The notes: generated by a model from the sequence alone, not told the origin. Positions 20,305 through 31,742 are shown, numbered from the stretch's first letter. The stretch: DNA of 64,000 nt from an uncultured Tateyamaria sp. (GCF_947488715.1 NZ_CANLAG010000002.1:434001-498000); one strand, 5' to 3'. Numbers and translations are program-made.

Positions 20305-20337
20305 ATTTGTGACAGTTTCGTATGGGCTTGATGACAA
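20305..20337 (-). promoter_or_regulatory. Candidate PhoB binding region upstream of phoX
   Basis: On the minus strand TTGTCAT (20337-20331) and CTGTCAC (20315-20309) are direct repeats 22 bp apart, that is two 11-bp units. They match the CTGTCAT/CTGTCAC halves of the Pho box, but the unit between them is poor. The location before phoX supports the call. Confidence 0.5.
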
Positions 20338-20400
20338 AATTCTCCTCTGACGGGAAAACTTGGCGTGACTCCGCCGATGGTGGTCCATCCAAGGACGCGG

Positions 20401-22044
20401 CTACTCCGGCAGGTGGTTTTGGCGGGCCGGGCCGCGGTATTTCTCCGTCAGCCGTGCCTCAACCTCGGTGCCGTCTTTCATAAATGGCAACACGCCCTTG
20501 CCAGATGACGCACCCCGCATAGCCACAATATCTGCTTCGGATTTCGTCGTACGTTGCGACATGCGCAAACCCCAATCATGCAGATAGCCAGTCAGCCGCG
20601 CGATTTCTGCGTCATGTTTCCCAGCCTTGGCGAGGTCGACCACCTCGTCCGGGTCTTCGGCCAGGTCAAACAGCATAGGGCGCAGCGTTTGCGCAGCGCA
20701 GTGCATCAACTTGTACCGGCCATCAAACACCATAAACAGGCGGCAGTCGCGCGGCTCCAACCCCAACCGGGCGGCGGGCGGTTGCGCGCCGAAATCATAT
20801 TCCGAGATCACGTAGCTGCGCCAATCCGGGGCTTCACCGCGCAACAAGGGCAACAGGCTGCGCCCTTCAACGATGTGGCTTGGCACTTCACCACCGGCGG
20901 TTTCGATGAATGTCGCCGCCAAATCCAGCGACTCGACCAAAGCGTCAGAGACTGTGCCGCGTGTGACATTTGCGGAACTGCGTGGATCATAGACAATCAT
21001 CGGAACTTTGACGGACGGGTCGTGGAACAGGTTTTTCTCGCCCAGCCAATGATCACCCAGATAATCACCGTGGTCCGACGTCAGCACGATCATCGTGCTG
21101 TCCATTTGCCCCGTCGCCTCCAGATGATCCAAAAGGCGGCCCAACTGGTCGTCGCATTGTTTGATCAGACCCATGTAGGCGGGGATGACCTTGGCGCGGA
21201 CATCCTCGTCCTGAAACGCGCGCCCCACAGGGCCGTTCATAAAGGCGTCAAAAATGGGGTGCGCGTCCTCACGTTCCCCGTCCGCGCGGTTGGCGGGCGG
21301 CACGTGCTCTGGGTCGAACATCGACGCATAGGGTTCGGGCACGATATAGGGCCAGTGTGGCTTGATATAGCTCAGATGCGCGCACCACGGCCCTTCGGCC
21401 TGATCGATGAAGTCGATGGCCTGCGATGTCAGCCAAGGCGTCTCGCTGTCTTCTTCGCGGATGTTTGCAGGCAGGTCGGTGTTGTCAAACATCCACCCGC
21501 TGGCGATCTGACCGTCCCGGATGCCAGCATTGGCATAATCCGCCCAGGGGTTCTCGCCATCATATCCCTTGGACTTCAGGTATTCGTTGTAAGGGCTTCT
21601 TTTTTCGTCGTAAAACCCATCTGGTCCTTGCGCCCACAAACCATCATCGCGCACCCACGGGTCAAATCCACACTCGCCCGTGCGCACTCCGATAATGCTG
21701 TCAGCATCAAGGCCCAGCCGCGCCATGCCCTCGGCATCCGCCTTCATGTGGGTCTTGCCGATCAGGTGACAGGACATCCCGATCTTGCGCAGGTGGTCAC
21801 CCAGCGTCAGCTCGCCCACCCGCAAGGGGTAGCCGTTCCAATGCGCGCCATGAGACGCTGCATAGCGCCCGGTGTAATAGCACATGCGCGACCCGCCACA
21901 TATCGGAGACTGCACATAGGCGTTGGAAAAACGCACCCCCATGCCGGCCACCCGGTCAAAATGCGGGGTTTGCAGATGCGGGTGTCCGGCGCAGCTGAGG
22001 TAGTCAAACCGCAGCTGGTCATACATCACAAAGAGGATATTCAC
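20401..22044 (-). CDS. Sulfatase-superfamily hydrolase, phosphonate-monoester-hydrolase-like
   Basis: A 547-residue alkaline-phosphatase-superfamily enzyme. The formylglycine site is Cys49 in PICGGSRMCYYTGR; the common C-x-P-S-R has Gly instead of Pro. Metal-binding motifs are VMYDQLRFD near the start and LTSDHGDYLGDHWLGEKN later; the C-terminal part has FDGRYKLMHC and FDLAEDPDE. The DQ-R-D start and the YDF and RLGLEPRDC segments resemble phosphonate monoester hydrolases more than classical arylsulfatases, but sulfate-ester cleavage cannot be excluded. No signal peptide is seen. Its start is 3 nt after the nrtS stop, so the two are probably one operon. A sulfatase-maturing enzyme is not in the window. 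Confidence 0.83.
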   Translation of the reverse strand: MNILFVMYDQLRFDYLSCAGHPHLQTPHFDRVAGMGVRFSNAYVQSPICGGSRMCYYTGRYAASHGAHWNGYPLRVGELTLGDHLRKIGMSCHLIGKTHMKADAEGMARLGLDADSIIGVRTGECGFDPWVRDDGLWAQGPDGFYDEKRSPYNEYLKSKGYDGENPWADYANAGIRDGQIASGWMFDNTDLPANIREEDSETPWLTSQAIDFIDQAEGPWCAHLSYIKPHWPYIVPEPYASMFDPEHVPPANRADGEREDAHPIFDAFMNGPVGRAFQDEDVRAKVIPAYMGLIKQCDDQLGRLLDHLEATGQMDSTMIVLTSDHGDYLGDHWLGEKNLFHDPSVKVPMIVYDPRSSANVTRGTVSDALVESLDLAATFIETAGGEVPSHIVEGRSLLPLLRGEAPDWRSYVISEYDFGAQPPAARLGLEPRDCRLFMVFDGRYKLMHCAAQTLRPMLFDLAEDPDEVVDLAKAGKHDAEIARLTGYLHDWGLRMSQRTTKSEADIVAMRGASSGKGVLPFMKDGTEVEARLTEKYRGPARQNHLPE

Positions 22045-22047
22045 GCG

Positions 22048-22308
22048 TCAGTCGTTCCCAAGGCTTTGCAGCCGGTCGCGGACTGCCATCACCGAAGAAT
22101 AGGTCGAGACCGAATATGGCACAAGGAATGTCAGCACGCACTTGATCCACGCCATCCCCGACATCTGGCCCGTGACCATCTTGTCGCCGTGGTTGATCAG
22201 CGCGATGACCGTGCCGACGATAAGCGCAATCTTGGCAGCACGCCGCACAACCGTGCGGTCGGTGGCAATGGTCCAGAACCCAGTGTCAGAGGTGCAGCGC
22301 AATGTCAT
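22048..22308 (-). CDS. nrtS: NrtS-like nitrate/nitrite transporter protein
   Basis: An 86-residue protein with two hydrophobic segments. The motifs AAKIALIVGTVIALINHGD and KCVLTFLVPYSVSTYSSV are those of the small NrtS family, reported in cyanobacteria as nitrate/nitrite transport proteins; I identify it from these motifs only. ATG 22308 is chosen; a longer frame to 22365 adds a non-conserved tail. A candidate FNR/DNR-type box lies about 64 nt upstream. The gene directly precedes the sulfatase-like gene on the same strand. Confidence 0.6.
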   Translation of the reverse strand: MTLRCTSDTGFWTIATDRTVVRRAAKIALIVGTVIALINHGDKMVTGQMSGMAWIKCVLTFLVPYSVSTYSSVMAVRDRLQSLGND

Positions 22309-22371
22309 ATTACATCCATTTGACGGGCCAACGCGGCTTACGCAAGCAAATTGCGCTTTGCGCACATGGCT

Positions 22372-22385
22372 GTGATCTATGTCAA
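22372..22385 (-). promoter_or_regulatory. Candidate FNR/DNR-type box upstream of nrtS
   Basis: On the minus strand TTGACATAGATCAC matches TTGAT-N4-ATCAA at 8 of 10 defined positions. It sits between the tRNA-Gly gene and nrtS, at a distance suitable for activation. Confidence 0.4.
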
Positions 22386-22403
22386 ATGACCGGTGAGATG
22401 CGA

Positions 22404-22477
22404 TGGAGCGGGTAACGAGAATCGAACTCGTAACTAAAGCTTGGGAAGCTGCCGTGATACCTTTTCACCATACCCGC
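22404..22477 (-). tRNA. tRNA-Gly (anticodon CCC)
   Basis: The minus strand folds as a 74-nt tRNA including an encoded CCA. Acceptor GCGGGTA/TACCCGC (7 bp), D-stem GTGA/TCAC, anticodon loop TTCCCAA giving CCC, T-stem ACGAG/CTCGT with loop TTCGATT, discriminator T. The anticodon stem GCAGC/GCTTT has a C-U mismatch and a terminal G-U pair, a little weaker than usual. Confidence 0.93.
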
Positions 22478-22512
22478 GCGCGCTTGGTGGATAGGCGTGC
22501 TGGCGCGGCGCG

Positions 22513-23364
22513 TCAAGGGCGGTCAGGCGGATTGCGTGCCTCGTAGATGTGGATGCTGGCAGGGATCCGCAGCCCGTCTGCACCATCAAACTGCGCGAAA
22601 CGCAAGGCAATGGCGTCTGAAACCATGGCGCGTTCGGCATCGCTGGCTTCGTAGTACTGCAGCGCGCTGTCCGCAGGACCGATGCGGCAACACAGGTCTG
22701 CGGCATCCTTGACGCTGCCACGCGGGGTCAGCGCCAGCGCGTGTGTTGCGCATTGCAAATCGACCAGTCCAGCCTGTTCCAGCATCGGCATGATCCGTGC
22801 GGGATCTTCAAAGGCGAAGGGGCCGGGCAGGGTGCGGTCCACTTTGGGCATCGGCCCCAACACGTCACGCGCGGCACTGGCCGGTTCCATGAACCACGGG
22901 TTGTCAGGCGCTGGTCCCCATGTGGCCAGCGTCAACGCCGCACCCGGCGCAAGGCCCCGCGTCATATTGCCAAAGGCCGCCACCGTATCGTCAAAGAACA
23001 TCACCCCAAACCGCGATATCAGCGCATCATAGGCGCCCGGTTCAAAGGCATGGTTTTGCGCATCGGCCTTGATCAGCGACGTATTGGGGTGATCGGCGAG
23101 GCGCGCACGCGCCAGGTCCAGCATCGTGTCTGCGATGTCCAATCCGGTCACATGCCCGCCATCGCCCACCCGGACCGAGGCTTCGAGCACGCTTGCGCCA
23201 GTGCCGCACCCGACATCCAGCACCCGGTCGCCCGGCCGGAGCACTGCCGCCTCGAGCACCAAGTCCAGCACCGGCTGCATCAGGCAATCCATCTGCGACT
23301 GTAAAAACACCCAGGCTGGACCTGCCGATTGGCTCCAAAAGATTTCCTGATCGTCGTTGGTCAT
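22513..23364 (-). CDS. Class I SAM-dependent methyltransferase (UbiE-like)
   Basis: A 283-residue Rossmann-type methyltransferase. Motif I is VLDVGCGTGASVLEAS, the acidic residue binding the SAM ribose is in VTGLDIADTMLDLAR, and ISRFGVMFFDD is motif IV-like. The substrate is unknown. The start ATG overlaps the stop of the upstream ASKHA-ferredoxin gene by 4 nt, so the pair is translationally coupled. That coupling suggests a role in the same methyl-transfer process, but a general metabolite methyltransferase is possible. Confidence 0.85.
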   Translation of the reverse strand: MTNDDQEIFWSQSAGPAWVFLQSQMDCLMQPVLDLVLEAAVLRPGDRVLDVGCGTGASVLEASVRVGDGGHVTGLDIADTMLDLARARLADHPNTSLIKADAQNHAFEPGAYDALISRFGVMFFDDTVAAFGNMTRGLAPGAALTLATWGPAPDNPWFMEPASAARDVLGPMPKVDRTLPGPFAFEDPARIMPMLEQAGLVDLQCATHALALTPRGSVKDAADLCCRIGPADSALQYYEASDAERAMVSDAIALRFAQFDGADGLRIPASIHIYEARNPPDRP

Positions 23365-25400
23365 GCGCGCCGCCGTCTGCGGCGTCCACCGCCGTCGCTG
23401 TCGCCACCGGTGTTGAAATTGACCTGGGGCAGGGTGACGACACTGTTGAGCGTCGGGAATGGATCGGAAGAGTTTGGGATGGCCGAGGCGTTGACAAAGT
23501 GCTCTTGAAAGCGCGGCTCGATTGCGGTTTCGATCTTGTGGATGCGCCGCACCGTCTCTTCGATTTCGCCCCGCGCGTCACGGTTCAGCAAGGCGATCCG
23601 CGCGCCGGTGCCAGCGGCATTGCCCGCCGACGTCACCTTGTCCAGCGGGGCATCGGGGATCATGCCCAACACCATCGCGTGTTTGGGCGAGATATGCGCA
23701 CCAAACGCGCCCGCCAGCACCACGCGGTCCACCCGGTCCACGCCAAACTTGTCCATCAACAGACGCGCCCCGGAATAGAGCGCGGCCTTGGCCATTTGAA
23801 TGGCACGGATGTCTGGATTGGTGACCGTGATCAGCGGCCCGCCTTTCGTAGTACCGTCATGCAGAACATAGGAATGTGTCCGCCCGTCCGCGATACAGCG
23901 CGGCGATCCTGTCTGTGCAGCACTTCCAATCAGGCCCGACGCATCCAGCAGTCCCGCCAACCGCATTTCCGCAATCGCCTCGATGATGCCAGAGCCGCAG
24001 ATGCCCGTGATCCCGCTCGCAGCGGCGGCCTCGGGAAACCCGTCTTCGTCCGACCACAGGTCCACACCGATGATGCGGAACCGCGGCTCTTTGGTGTCGG
24101 CGTTGATCTCGACCCGTTCGATAGCACCCGGTGCGGCGCGTTGCCCCGAAGTGATCTGTGCACCCTCAAAGGCCGGGCCAGTGGGTGACGAGCACGCCAG
24201 CACCTTGCTCGCATTGCCCAACAGAATTTCCGCGTTTGTGCCGACATCGACAACCAGAACCAGATCCTCGGACTTGTCCGGCGCCTCGCTTAGCGCAACA
24301 GCCGCCGCATCCGCACCCACATGCCCCGCGATACAAGGCAGAATGTAGATCCGCGCAGACGGGTGAATGTTCAGATCAAGGTCATCGGCCCGCATCCGAA
24401 GCGCATCCGACGTGGCCAGCGCAAAGGGCGCTTGGCCCAGCTCGAACGGATCAATGCCCAAAAGCAGGTGGTGCATGACCGGGTTGCACACAAACACCGC
24501 ATCCACGATCAGGCCCTTGTCGATCTCGGCCTCCGTGGCGATCTGGGTGAACAGCGCATTCATGCCCTCACGCACCGCCAACGTCATCTCGCCCGCGCCG
24601 CCCGCGTTCATCATGCCATAGCTCACGCGGCTCATCAGGTCCTCGCCAAAGCGGATCTGCGGGTTCATGATGCCGGACGAGGCGACAACCTCTCCTGTGG
24701 TCAAATCGCACAGGTGCGCCGCAATGGTCGTAGACCCCAAATCCACAGCCAATCCATAGACCGCACCATCGTAATAGCCCGGCCAGATGTGCATGATGCG
24801 CGGCGCGTTCTCATTGTCGCCCAGATGGATGGCGACCGTGACCTTCCACGCGCCCTTGCGCAGCACCGGTTGCAGGGCCTGCAGGATGTGCAGGTCCGCA
24901 TGAATGTTGGTGATGCCCCAATCGGCCTCGATGGCCCGCACCAACCGCTCCAGATCGCCTGAGGGCTCGTGCATGTCGGGTTCCTGAACCTCGACATAAT
25001 AGAGCTTGGTCGACGGGTTCATGGTGATCTCGCGCGCCTCGGCCCGCTTGCGCACAACCTGCCTGTGGACTTGGCTCTCGGGGGGGACGTCGATCACCAC
25101 GTCGCCCTGAACCGTGGCCTGACAACCCAGGCGACGCCCTTCGGTCAACCCCCGCTTGGATTTGTAACGTTCCTCGACCGCATTCCACGGCGACAGGGCA
25201 TCGTCGGCCACGGTTACGCCATGCTTGGGAAACGCACCCACACCCGGTGTGATCTGGCACTTGGAACAAATGCCGCGCCCACCACAAACGGAATCAAGGT
25301 CAACGCCAAGTTGCCGCGCCGCCGTCAGGATCGGTGTGCCAACCGGGAAATGCCCGCGCTTGCCGGACGGGGTGAATACGACGAGTGGATCGGTGCTCAT
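23361..25400 (-). CDS. ASKHA-domain ferredoxin protein, RACo-like corrinoid reactivator
   Basis: A 679-residue two-part protein. The N-terminal 100 residues are a [2Fe-2S] ferredoxin fold with Cys39, Cys45, Cys48 (VCGGRGICSKC) and Cys93 (LGCQ). The rest is the DUF4445/ASKHA ATPase, with AVDLGSTTIAAHL and VLVVDVGTNAEILLG as phosphate-binding motifs and ITGICGSGIIEAIAEM. Such proteins reduce inactive Co(II) corrinoid proteins to Co(I) at the expense of ATP. No corrinoid protein or corrinoid methyltransferase is in the window. The C-terminus is Arg-rich. It overlaps the downstream SAM methyltransferase by 4 nt. Confidence 0.85.
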   Translation of the reverse strand: MSTDPLVVFTPSGKRGHFPVGTPILTAARQLGVDLDSVCGGRGICSKCQITPGVGAFPKHGVTVADDALSPWNAVEERYKSKRGLTEGRRLGCQATVQGDVVIDVPPESQVHRQVVRKRAEAREITMNPSTKLYYVEVQEPDMHEPSGDLERLVRAIEADWGITNIHADLHILQALQPVLRKGAWKVTVAIHLGDNENAPRIMHIWPGYYDGAVYGLAVDLGSTTIAAHLCDLTTGEVVASSGIMNPQIRFGEDLMSRVSYGMMNAGGAGEMTLAVREGMNALFTQIATEAEIDKGLIVDAVFVCNPVMHHLLLGIDPFELGQAPFALATSDALRMRADDLDLNIHPSARIYILPCIAGHVGADAAAVALSEAPDKSEDLVLVVDVGTNAEILLGNASKVLACSSPTGPAFEGAQITSGQRAAPGAIERVEINADTKEPRFRIIGVDLWSDEDGFPEAAAASGITGICGSGIIEAIAEMRLAGLLDASGLIGSAAQTGSPRCIADGRTHSYVLHDGTTKGGPLITVTNPDIRAIQMAKAALYSGARLLMDKFGVDRVDRVVLAGAFGAHISPKHAMVLGMIPDAPLDKVTSAGNAAGTGARIALLNRDARGEIEETVRRIHKIETAIEPRFQEHFVNASAIPNSSDPFPTLNSVVTLPQVNFNTGGDSDGGGRRRRRRA

Positions 25401-25530
25401 GGACGCCTCGGTGACCTTGCCTGAGCGCTACCATAGCCTGCGTGCGGGCAGGGGAAAGGTGTCAAACGACATCGCCCGACGCGCTGGCGTCAAATCCGGG
25501 CTCATCGTCATCTTGCCAGATAAACTCCGG

Positions 25531-25558
25531 GGGGCCCGAAGGGCGGGGGCTGGCCCCC
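25531..25558 (-). terminator. GC-rich hairpin directly after the agmatinase stop codon
   Basis: On the minus strand GGGGG-CCAG-CCCCC (25558-25545) follows the stop immediately, then a second small stem CCC-TTC-GGG and a CCCCGGAGTTTATC tail. The same GGGGGCCAGCCCCC hairpin begins the dispersed element at 43985. The rest of the gap 25401-25530 holds nothing I can identify. Confidence 0.55.
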
Positions 25559-28084
<2,526 letters not shown>

Positions 28085-28128
28085 TGGATCAATGATTTGC
28101 GCGCACATATTGATGTCGAGGCTGTAGG

Positions 28129-29286
28129 GTGACACCCGGTGCACGGGTGGCTGCCGCCATCGAAATCCTTGACGACATTGCTGATGGGCGCCCCGCTGAA
28201 CAGGCACTGACCCGCTGGGCGCGCTCCAGTCGCTTTGCCGGATCCAAGGATCGCGCGGCCGTGCGCGATCACGTTTTTGACGCTCTGCGCCATTGGAACA
28301 GCGACGTGGTACGCGGCGGCGGCACAACGGGCCGCGCGCGCATGATCGGCCGTTTGCGGGCCGCCGAACAGGATGCCGATACGCTTTTTCACGGCCAGGG
28401 CCATGCACCGGCCCCTTTGACCGCCGAAGAACGCGCAAGCGGTACGGAGCCCGAAGACACGCCAGACCTCTGGGATTTGCCCGCATGGTTAATCGACCGC
28501 TGGCGCGACAGCCTCAGCGGTGATGCCGCGCGGACCGCCTTGGCGCTGACCGAACGCGCACCCGTGACACTGCGCGTGAACACCACCAAGACGGATCGCG
28601 AAACCGCGCAGGCCGCACTGCGGGGCCTCGGCATTGAAACCATACCGAACGCCCGCGCTGACAGCGCGCTGACCGTGACGTCCGGTGCCCGGCAGGTGCG
28701 GTTGTCCGCGCCCTATCTCGACGGGTTGGTCGAAATTCAGGATGCCTCGAGCCAGGCGGCTGTGCGCGCCTTGCCCGGTCAGGGACGTGCGCTCGACTTT
28801 TGCGCCGGTGGCGGTGGTAAATCGCTGGCCCTGGCCGCCCAAGGATGGTCCGTCACCGCGCATGATATTGACCCGCGCCGCATGCAGGATTTGCCACTGC
28901 GGGCAGAGCGTGGCGGTCACACAATCGAGACATGCGCGCCCGACGCGGTGGCTGATGCAGGCCCGTTCGATCTGGTGCTATGTGATGCGCCATGCTCAGG
29001 CTCTGGCACGTGGCGGCGCACGCCTGATGCCAAATGGGCACTGACACCCGAACGGCTGGATGAACTACACAAGATGCAAGCCGACGTTCTGGAAACCGCG
29101 CACAGCCTTGTGGCGCCCAGTGGCACCTTGGCCTATGCGACGTGTTCGGTGCTGTCTTCCGAAAACGCCAGCCAGATCGAAGCATTCCTCGCCCGCCACC
29201 CCGACTGGGTGACGACGCGCGCGCAATCGTGGACGGTGGACGCGGAGGGCGACGGGTTTTTCCTCGCTTGCCTGACCCGCGCCTGA
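28129..29286 (+). CDS. rsmB: RsmB/NOP family RNA (cytosine-5) methyltransferase
   Basis: A 385-residue methyltransferase with an N-terminal NusB-like helical region and a C-terminal SAM domain. Motifs: LDFCAGGGGKSLALA (SAM), VLCDAPCSGSGTWRR with the PC catalytic motif, and AYATCSVLSSEN with the TC cysteine. RsmB methylates C967 of 16S rRNA. The start is GTG 28129; no ATG fits the conserved N-terminus. It lies between guaB and cckA on the same strand. The family assignment is firm, the exact rRNA position is inferred. Confidence 0.87.
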   Translation: MTPGARVAAAIEILDDIADGRPAEQALTRWARSSRFAGSKDRAAVRDHVFDALRHWNSDVVRGGGTTGRARMIGRLRAAEQDADTLFHGQGHAPAPLTAEERASGTEPEDTPDLWDLPAWLIDRWRDSLSGDAARTALALTERAPVTLRVNTTKTDRETAQAALRGLGIETIPNARADSALTVTSGARQVRLSAPYLDGLVEIQDASSQAAVRALPGQGRALDFCAGGGGKSLALAAQGWSVTAHDIDPRRMQDLPLRAERGGHTIETCAPDAVADAGPFDLVLCDAPCSGSGTWRRTPDAKWALTPERLDELHKMQADVLETAHSLVAPSGTLAYATCSVLSSENASQIEAFLARHPDWVTTRAQSWTVDAEGDGFFLACLTRA

Positions 29287-29436
29287 ACGCTGATTTAACT
29301 CAACTTAAAGTTTAACAGCTTTCGCCTTGGTTGTGCTAAGGATGAGTGAGGCGTGTGCGCGCGCGCTTGGATTAAGGGCCAGTTAACCGATTCAATTGCA
29401 CAAACGAGGCAACGAATCGACAAAGGCGAGGGACAG

Positions 29437-31740
29437 GTGTCAGACACGGCGCATTCCAACTCCACCACGTCCCGGATCACCGGCGGCGGCGCGCATCGGG
29501 CAACCAGCCTGTTGGGCGCGTCTGTACTGCTCGGTGTTATGGCCGCTTTGGCGCCAGAACCGTTGATCCAGCTAGGTCTTGCGGTGTCCGCAACTGTCTT
29601 GATGGGGTTGGGCCTCGCGGTGACGTTGAACGGACGCAAGGTGCGCAGCAAGGACGCGGTGACGATGTCCGCCATCAGCACCTTTATCGAAAAAGATGCC
29701 TCGCCCAGTTTCGTCTGTACCGCCGATGGCGAGGTGATCCGCGCCAATGCCGCCGCGCGCCAGACCTATGCCACCCGTTCCGGTGAAACGCTGGCCGGAA
29801 CGCTGCGCAATACCTTTGCCAATCCGGGCGGCATCCTCTTTCGCCTCAAGGCCGCCGCAGAGATTGAGGGCGCGGCCCGCGAGGATCTGGTGACCCGCCG
29901 TGGCCACATGCGCCTAGCCGTGCACGAAATGGAGGATGCGCGCTTTCTCTGGCGGCTTGAGGCTGTGCCTGACACCGGGCAGGGCCGCGGAACCGACGGT
30001 CCGGGACTGCCGATGGTGATGACCGGGCGCAATGGCGCGGTGCTCTATATGAACGAGGGGGCGCGCACATTGATCGGTGGGCGGGTCAAGGCGCTGGACG
30101 CCATTTTTGACGCCTTGCCGGTGCGTTATGGTCAGTCGAACAAGATCACCACCTCCGAAGGGGCCATAGACGTGCTGGCTGCGCGCGTGGATGCGGGCGC
30201 TGGCCGCACCGCCATCTACTTGCTGCCTCCCTCCGAAGAGGGCGACGCCACAGCCCCCTGGTCCACCTTTCAGGACTTGCCGGTGCCGCTGGTCCGATTC
30301 GCGCCCGACGGTCGCGTCCGCAGCTTTAACCGCAAGGGTGCGGACCTTGTTGGTCCCGGTTTGGTCGAAGGCACTCATATCGGCGATCTGATGGCCGGGC
30401 TTGGGCGACCCATTGCTGACTGGCTGGACGAGACGGTGTCCGGGCGTGCGGTCCAACAATCCGAGTTTTTGCGTCTGAAACGCGCGGACAAGGAGATGTT
30501 TGTGCAGGTCGCGCTCAACCGGATGTCGGACCAGGGCGAGGTTTCCATTGTTGCTGTCCTTGCGGATGCCACCGAACTCAAAACGCTTGAGGCGCAATTT
30601 GTCCAAAGCCAAAAGATGCAGGCCATTGGCCAGTTGGCCGGGGGTGTTGCCCATGATTTCAACAATCTGCTGACCGCGATTTCGGGCCACTGCGACCTCT
30701 TGCTTCTGCGCCATGATCAGGGTGATTCCGACTACAGCGACTTGGTGCAGATCAATCAAAACGCCAACCGCGCAGCGGCGCTCGTTGGGCAATTGCTCGC
30801 CTTTTCGCGCAAGCAAAATCTGCGCCCCGAAGAGTTGGATTTGCGCGACACCATGGCCGACCTCACGCACTTGCTGAACCGGCTTGTGGGCGAAAAGGTG
30901 CGGCTGTCACTGACCCACGATCCTGTGCTCAAACCCATCCGCGCCGACAAACGCCAGTTGGAACAGGTGCTGATGAACCTCGTCGTCAACGCCCGTGACG
31001 CCATGCCCGAAGGTGGTGAGATCGAGATCGAGACGGAATGCGTGACCCTCAACGACCCTCTCGAACGCGACCGCGTCACGGTTCCAGCCGGCGAATATGT
31101 CTGTTTGCGGGTCAAGGACGCGGGTGTCGGCATCGCTGCGGACAAACTGCAAAAAGTGTTCGAGCCATTCTTTACCACCAAGAAGACTGGCGAGGGGACG
31201 GGTCTGGGCCTGTCGACGGCCTACGGGATCGTAAAGCAAACGGGTGGTTTTATCTTTGTGGACAGCACCTTGGGGGAGGGGACGACGTTCTCGATCATGT
31301 TCCCTGTCCTCGAAAACCCAACGCCGAAAAAAGCTGCGGCAGCACCGACACAACAGGTGACCGAACCCAAGCACGGCGATGGTGTCATCCTGCTGGTCGA
31401 AGACGAGGCGCCCGTGCGTGCCTTTGCCAGCCGCGCCCTACGGTTGCGAGGCTATACGGTACTCGAGGCTGATTCCGCCGAAGCCGCGCTCAAAACGCTG
31501 GAAGACGAAAACCTGAACGTCGATCTGTTTGTCACCGACGTGGTGATGCCGGGCAAGGACGGGCCAAGCTGGGTACGCGAAGCACTCAAGGAACGGCCCG
31601 AGGTTCGCGTGGTCTTTGTGTCAGGCTATGCCGAGGACAGGCTGAACAACCAACAGGACAACATCCCAAATTCGGTTTTCCTGCCCAAGCCGTTCTCACT
31701 GAATGATCTCGCCGAAACCGTGCACAAGCAGCTGCACTGA
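29437..31740 (+). CDS. cckA: Hybrid histidine kinase CckA
   Basis: A 767-residue inner-membrane hybrid kinase. Two hydrophobic segments near residues 22-58 are followed by PAS-like regions, a HisKA domain with phospho-His406 in LAGGVAHDFNNLLTAI, an ATPase domain (VNARDAMP, DAGVGI, GEGTGLGLSTAYGIV) and a receiver domain with phospho-acceptor Asp701 in VTDVVMPGKDG. This H-box and layout are those of CckA, which feeds the ChpT-CtrA phosphorelay; in Rhodobacterales that relay controls motility and gene transfer agents. GTG 29437 after GAGGGACA is preferred to an upstream GTG at 29353. It converges on the next gene with a 2-nt gap. Confidence 0.92.
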   Translation: MSDTAHSNSTTSRITGGGAHRATSLLGASVLLGVMAALAPEPLIQLGLAVSATVLMGLGLAVTLNGRKVRSKDAVTMSAISTFIEKDASPSFVCTADGEVIRANAAARQTYATRSGETLAGTLRNTFANPGGILFRLKAAAEIEGAAREDLVTRRGHMRLAVHEMEDARFLWRLEAVPDTGQGRGTDGPGLPMVMTGRNGAVLYMNEGARTLIGGRVKALDAIFDALPVRYGQSNKITTSEGAIDVLAARVDAGAGRTAIYLLPPSEEGDATAPWSTFQDLPVPLVRFAPDGRVRSFNRKGADLVGPGLVEGTHIGDLMAGLGRPIADWLDETVSGRAVQQSEFLRLKRADKEMFVQVALNRMSDQGEVSIVAVLADATELKTLEAQFVQSQKMQAIGQLAGGVAHDFNNLLTAISGHCDLLLLRHDQGDSDYSDLVQINQNANRAAALVGQLLAFSRKQNLRPEELDLRDTMADLTHLLNRLVGEKVRLSLTHDPVLKPIRADKRQLEQVLMNLVVNARDAMPEGGEIEIETECVTLNDPLERDRVTVPAGEYVCLRVKDAGVGIAADKLQKVFEPFFTTKKTGEGTGLGLSTAYGIVKQTGGFIFVDSTLGEGTTFSIMFPVLENPTPKKAAAAPTQQVTEPKHGDGVILLVEDEAPVRAFASRALRLRGYTVLEADSAEAALKTLEDENLNVDLFVTDVVMPGKDGPSWVREALKERPEVRVVFVSGYAEDRLNNQQDNIPNSVFLPKPFSLNDLAETVHKQLH

Positions 31741-31742
31741 GC

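Noticed and set aside
20554-22323. A 589-codon plus-strand frame
   Set aside because: Opposite the sulfatase-like gene and nrtS, which carry conserved active-site and membrane motifs.
22404-22512. Integration site at the tRNA-Gly gene
   Set aside because: No integrase, no repeated tRNA 3' end and no composition change beside it.
25401-25530. Cobalamin riboswitch before the corrinoid-reactivator-like gene
   Set aside because: I could not find a B12-box-like sequence in the short upstream region.
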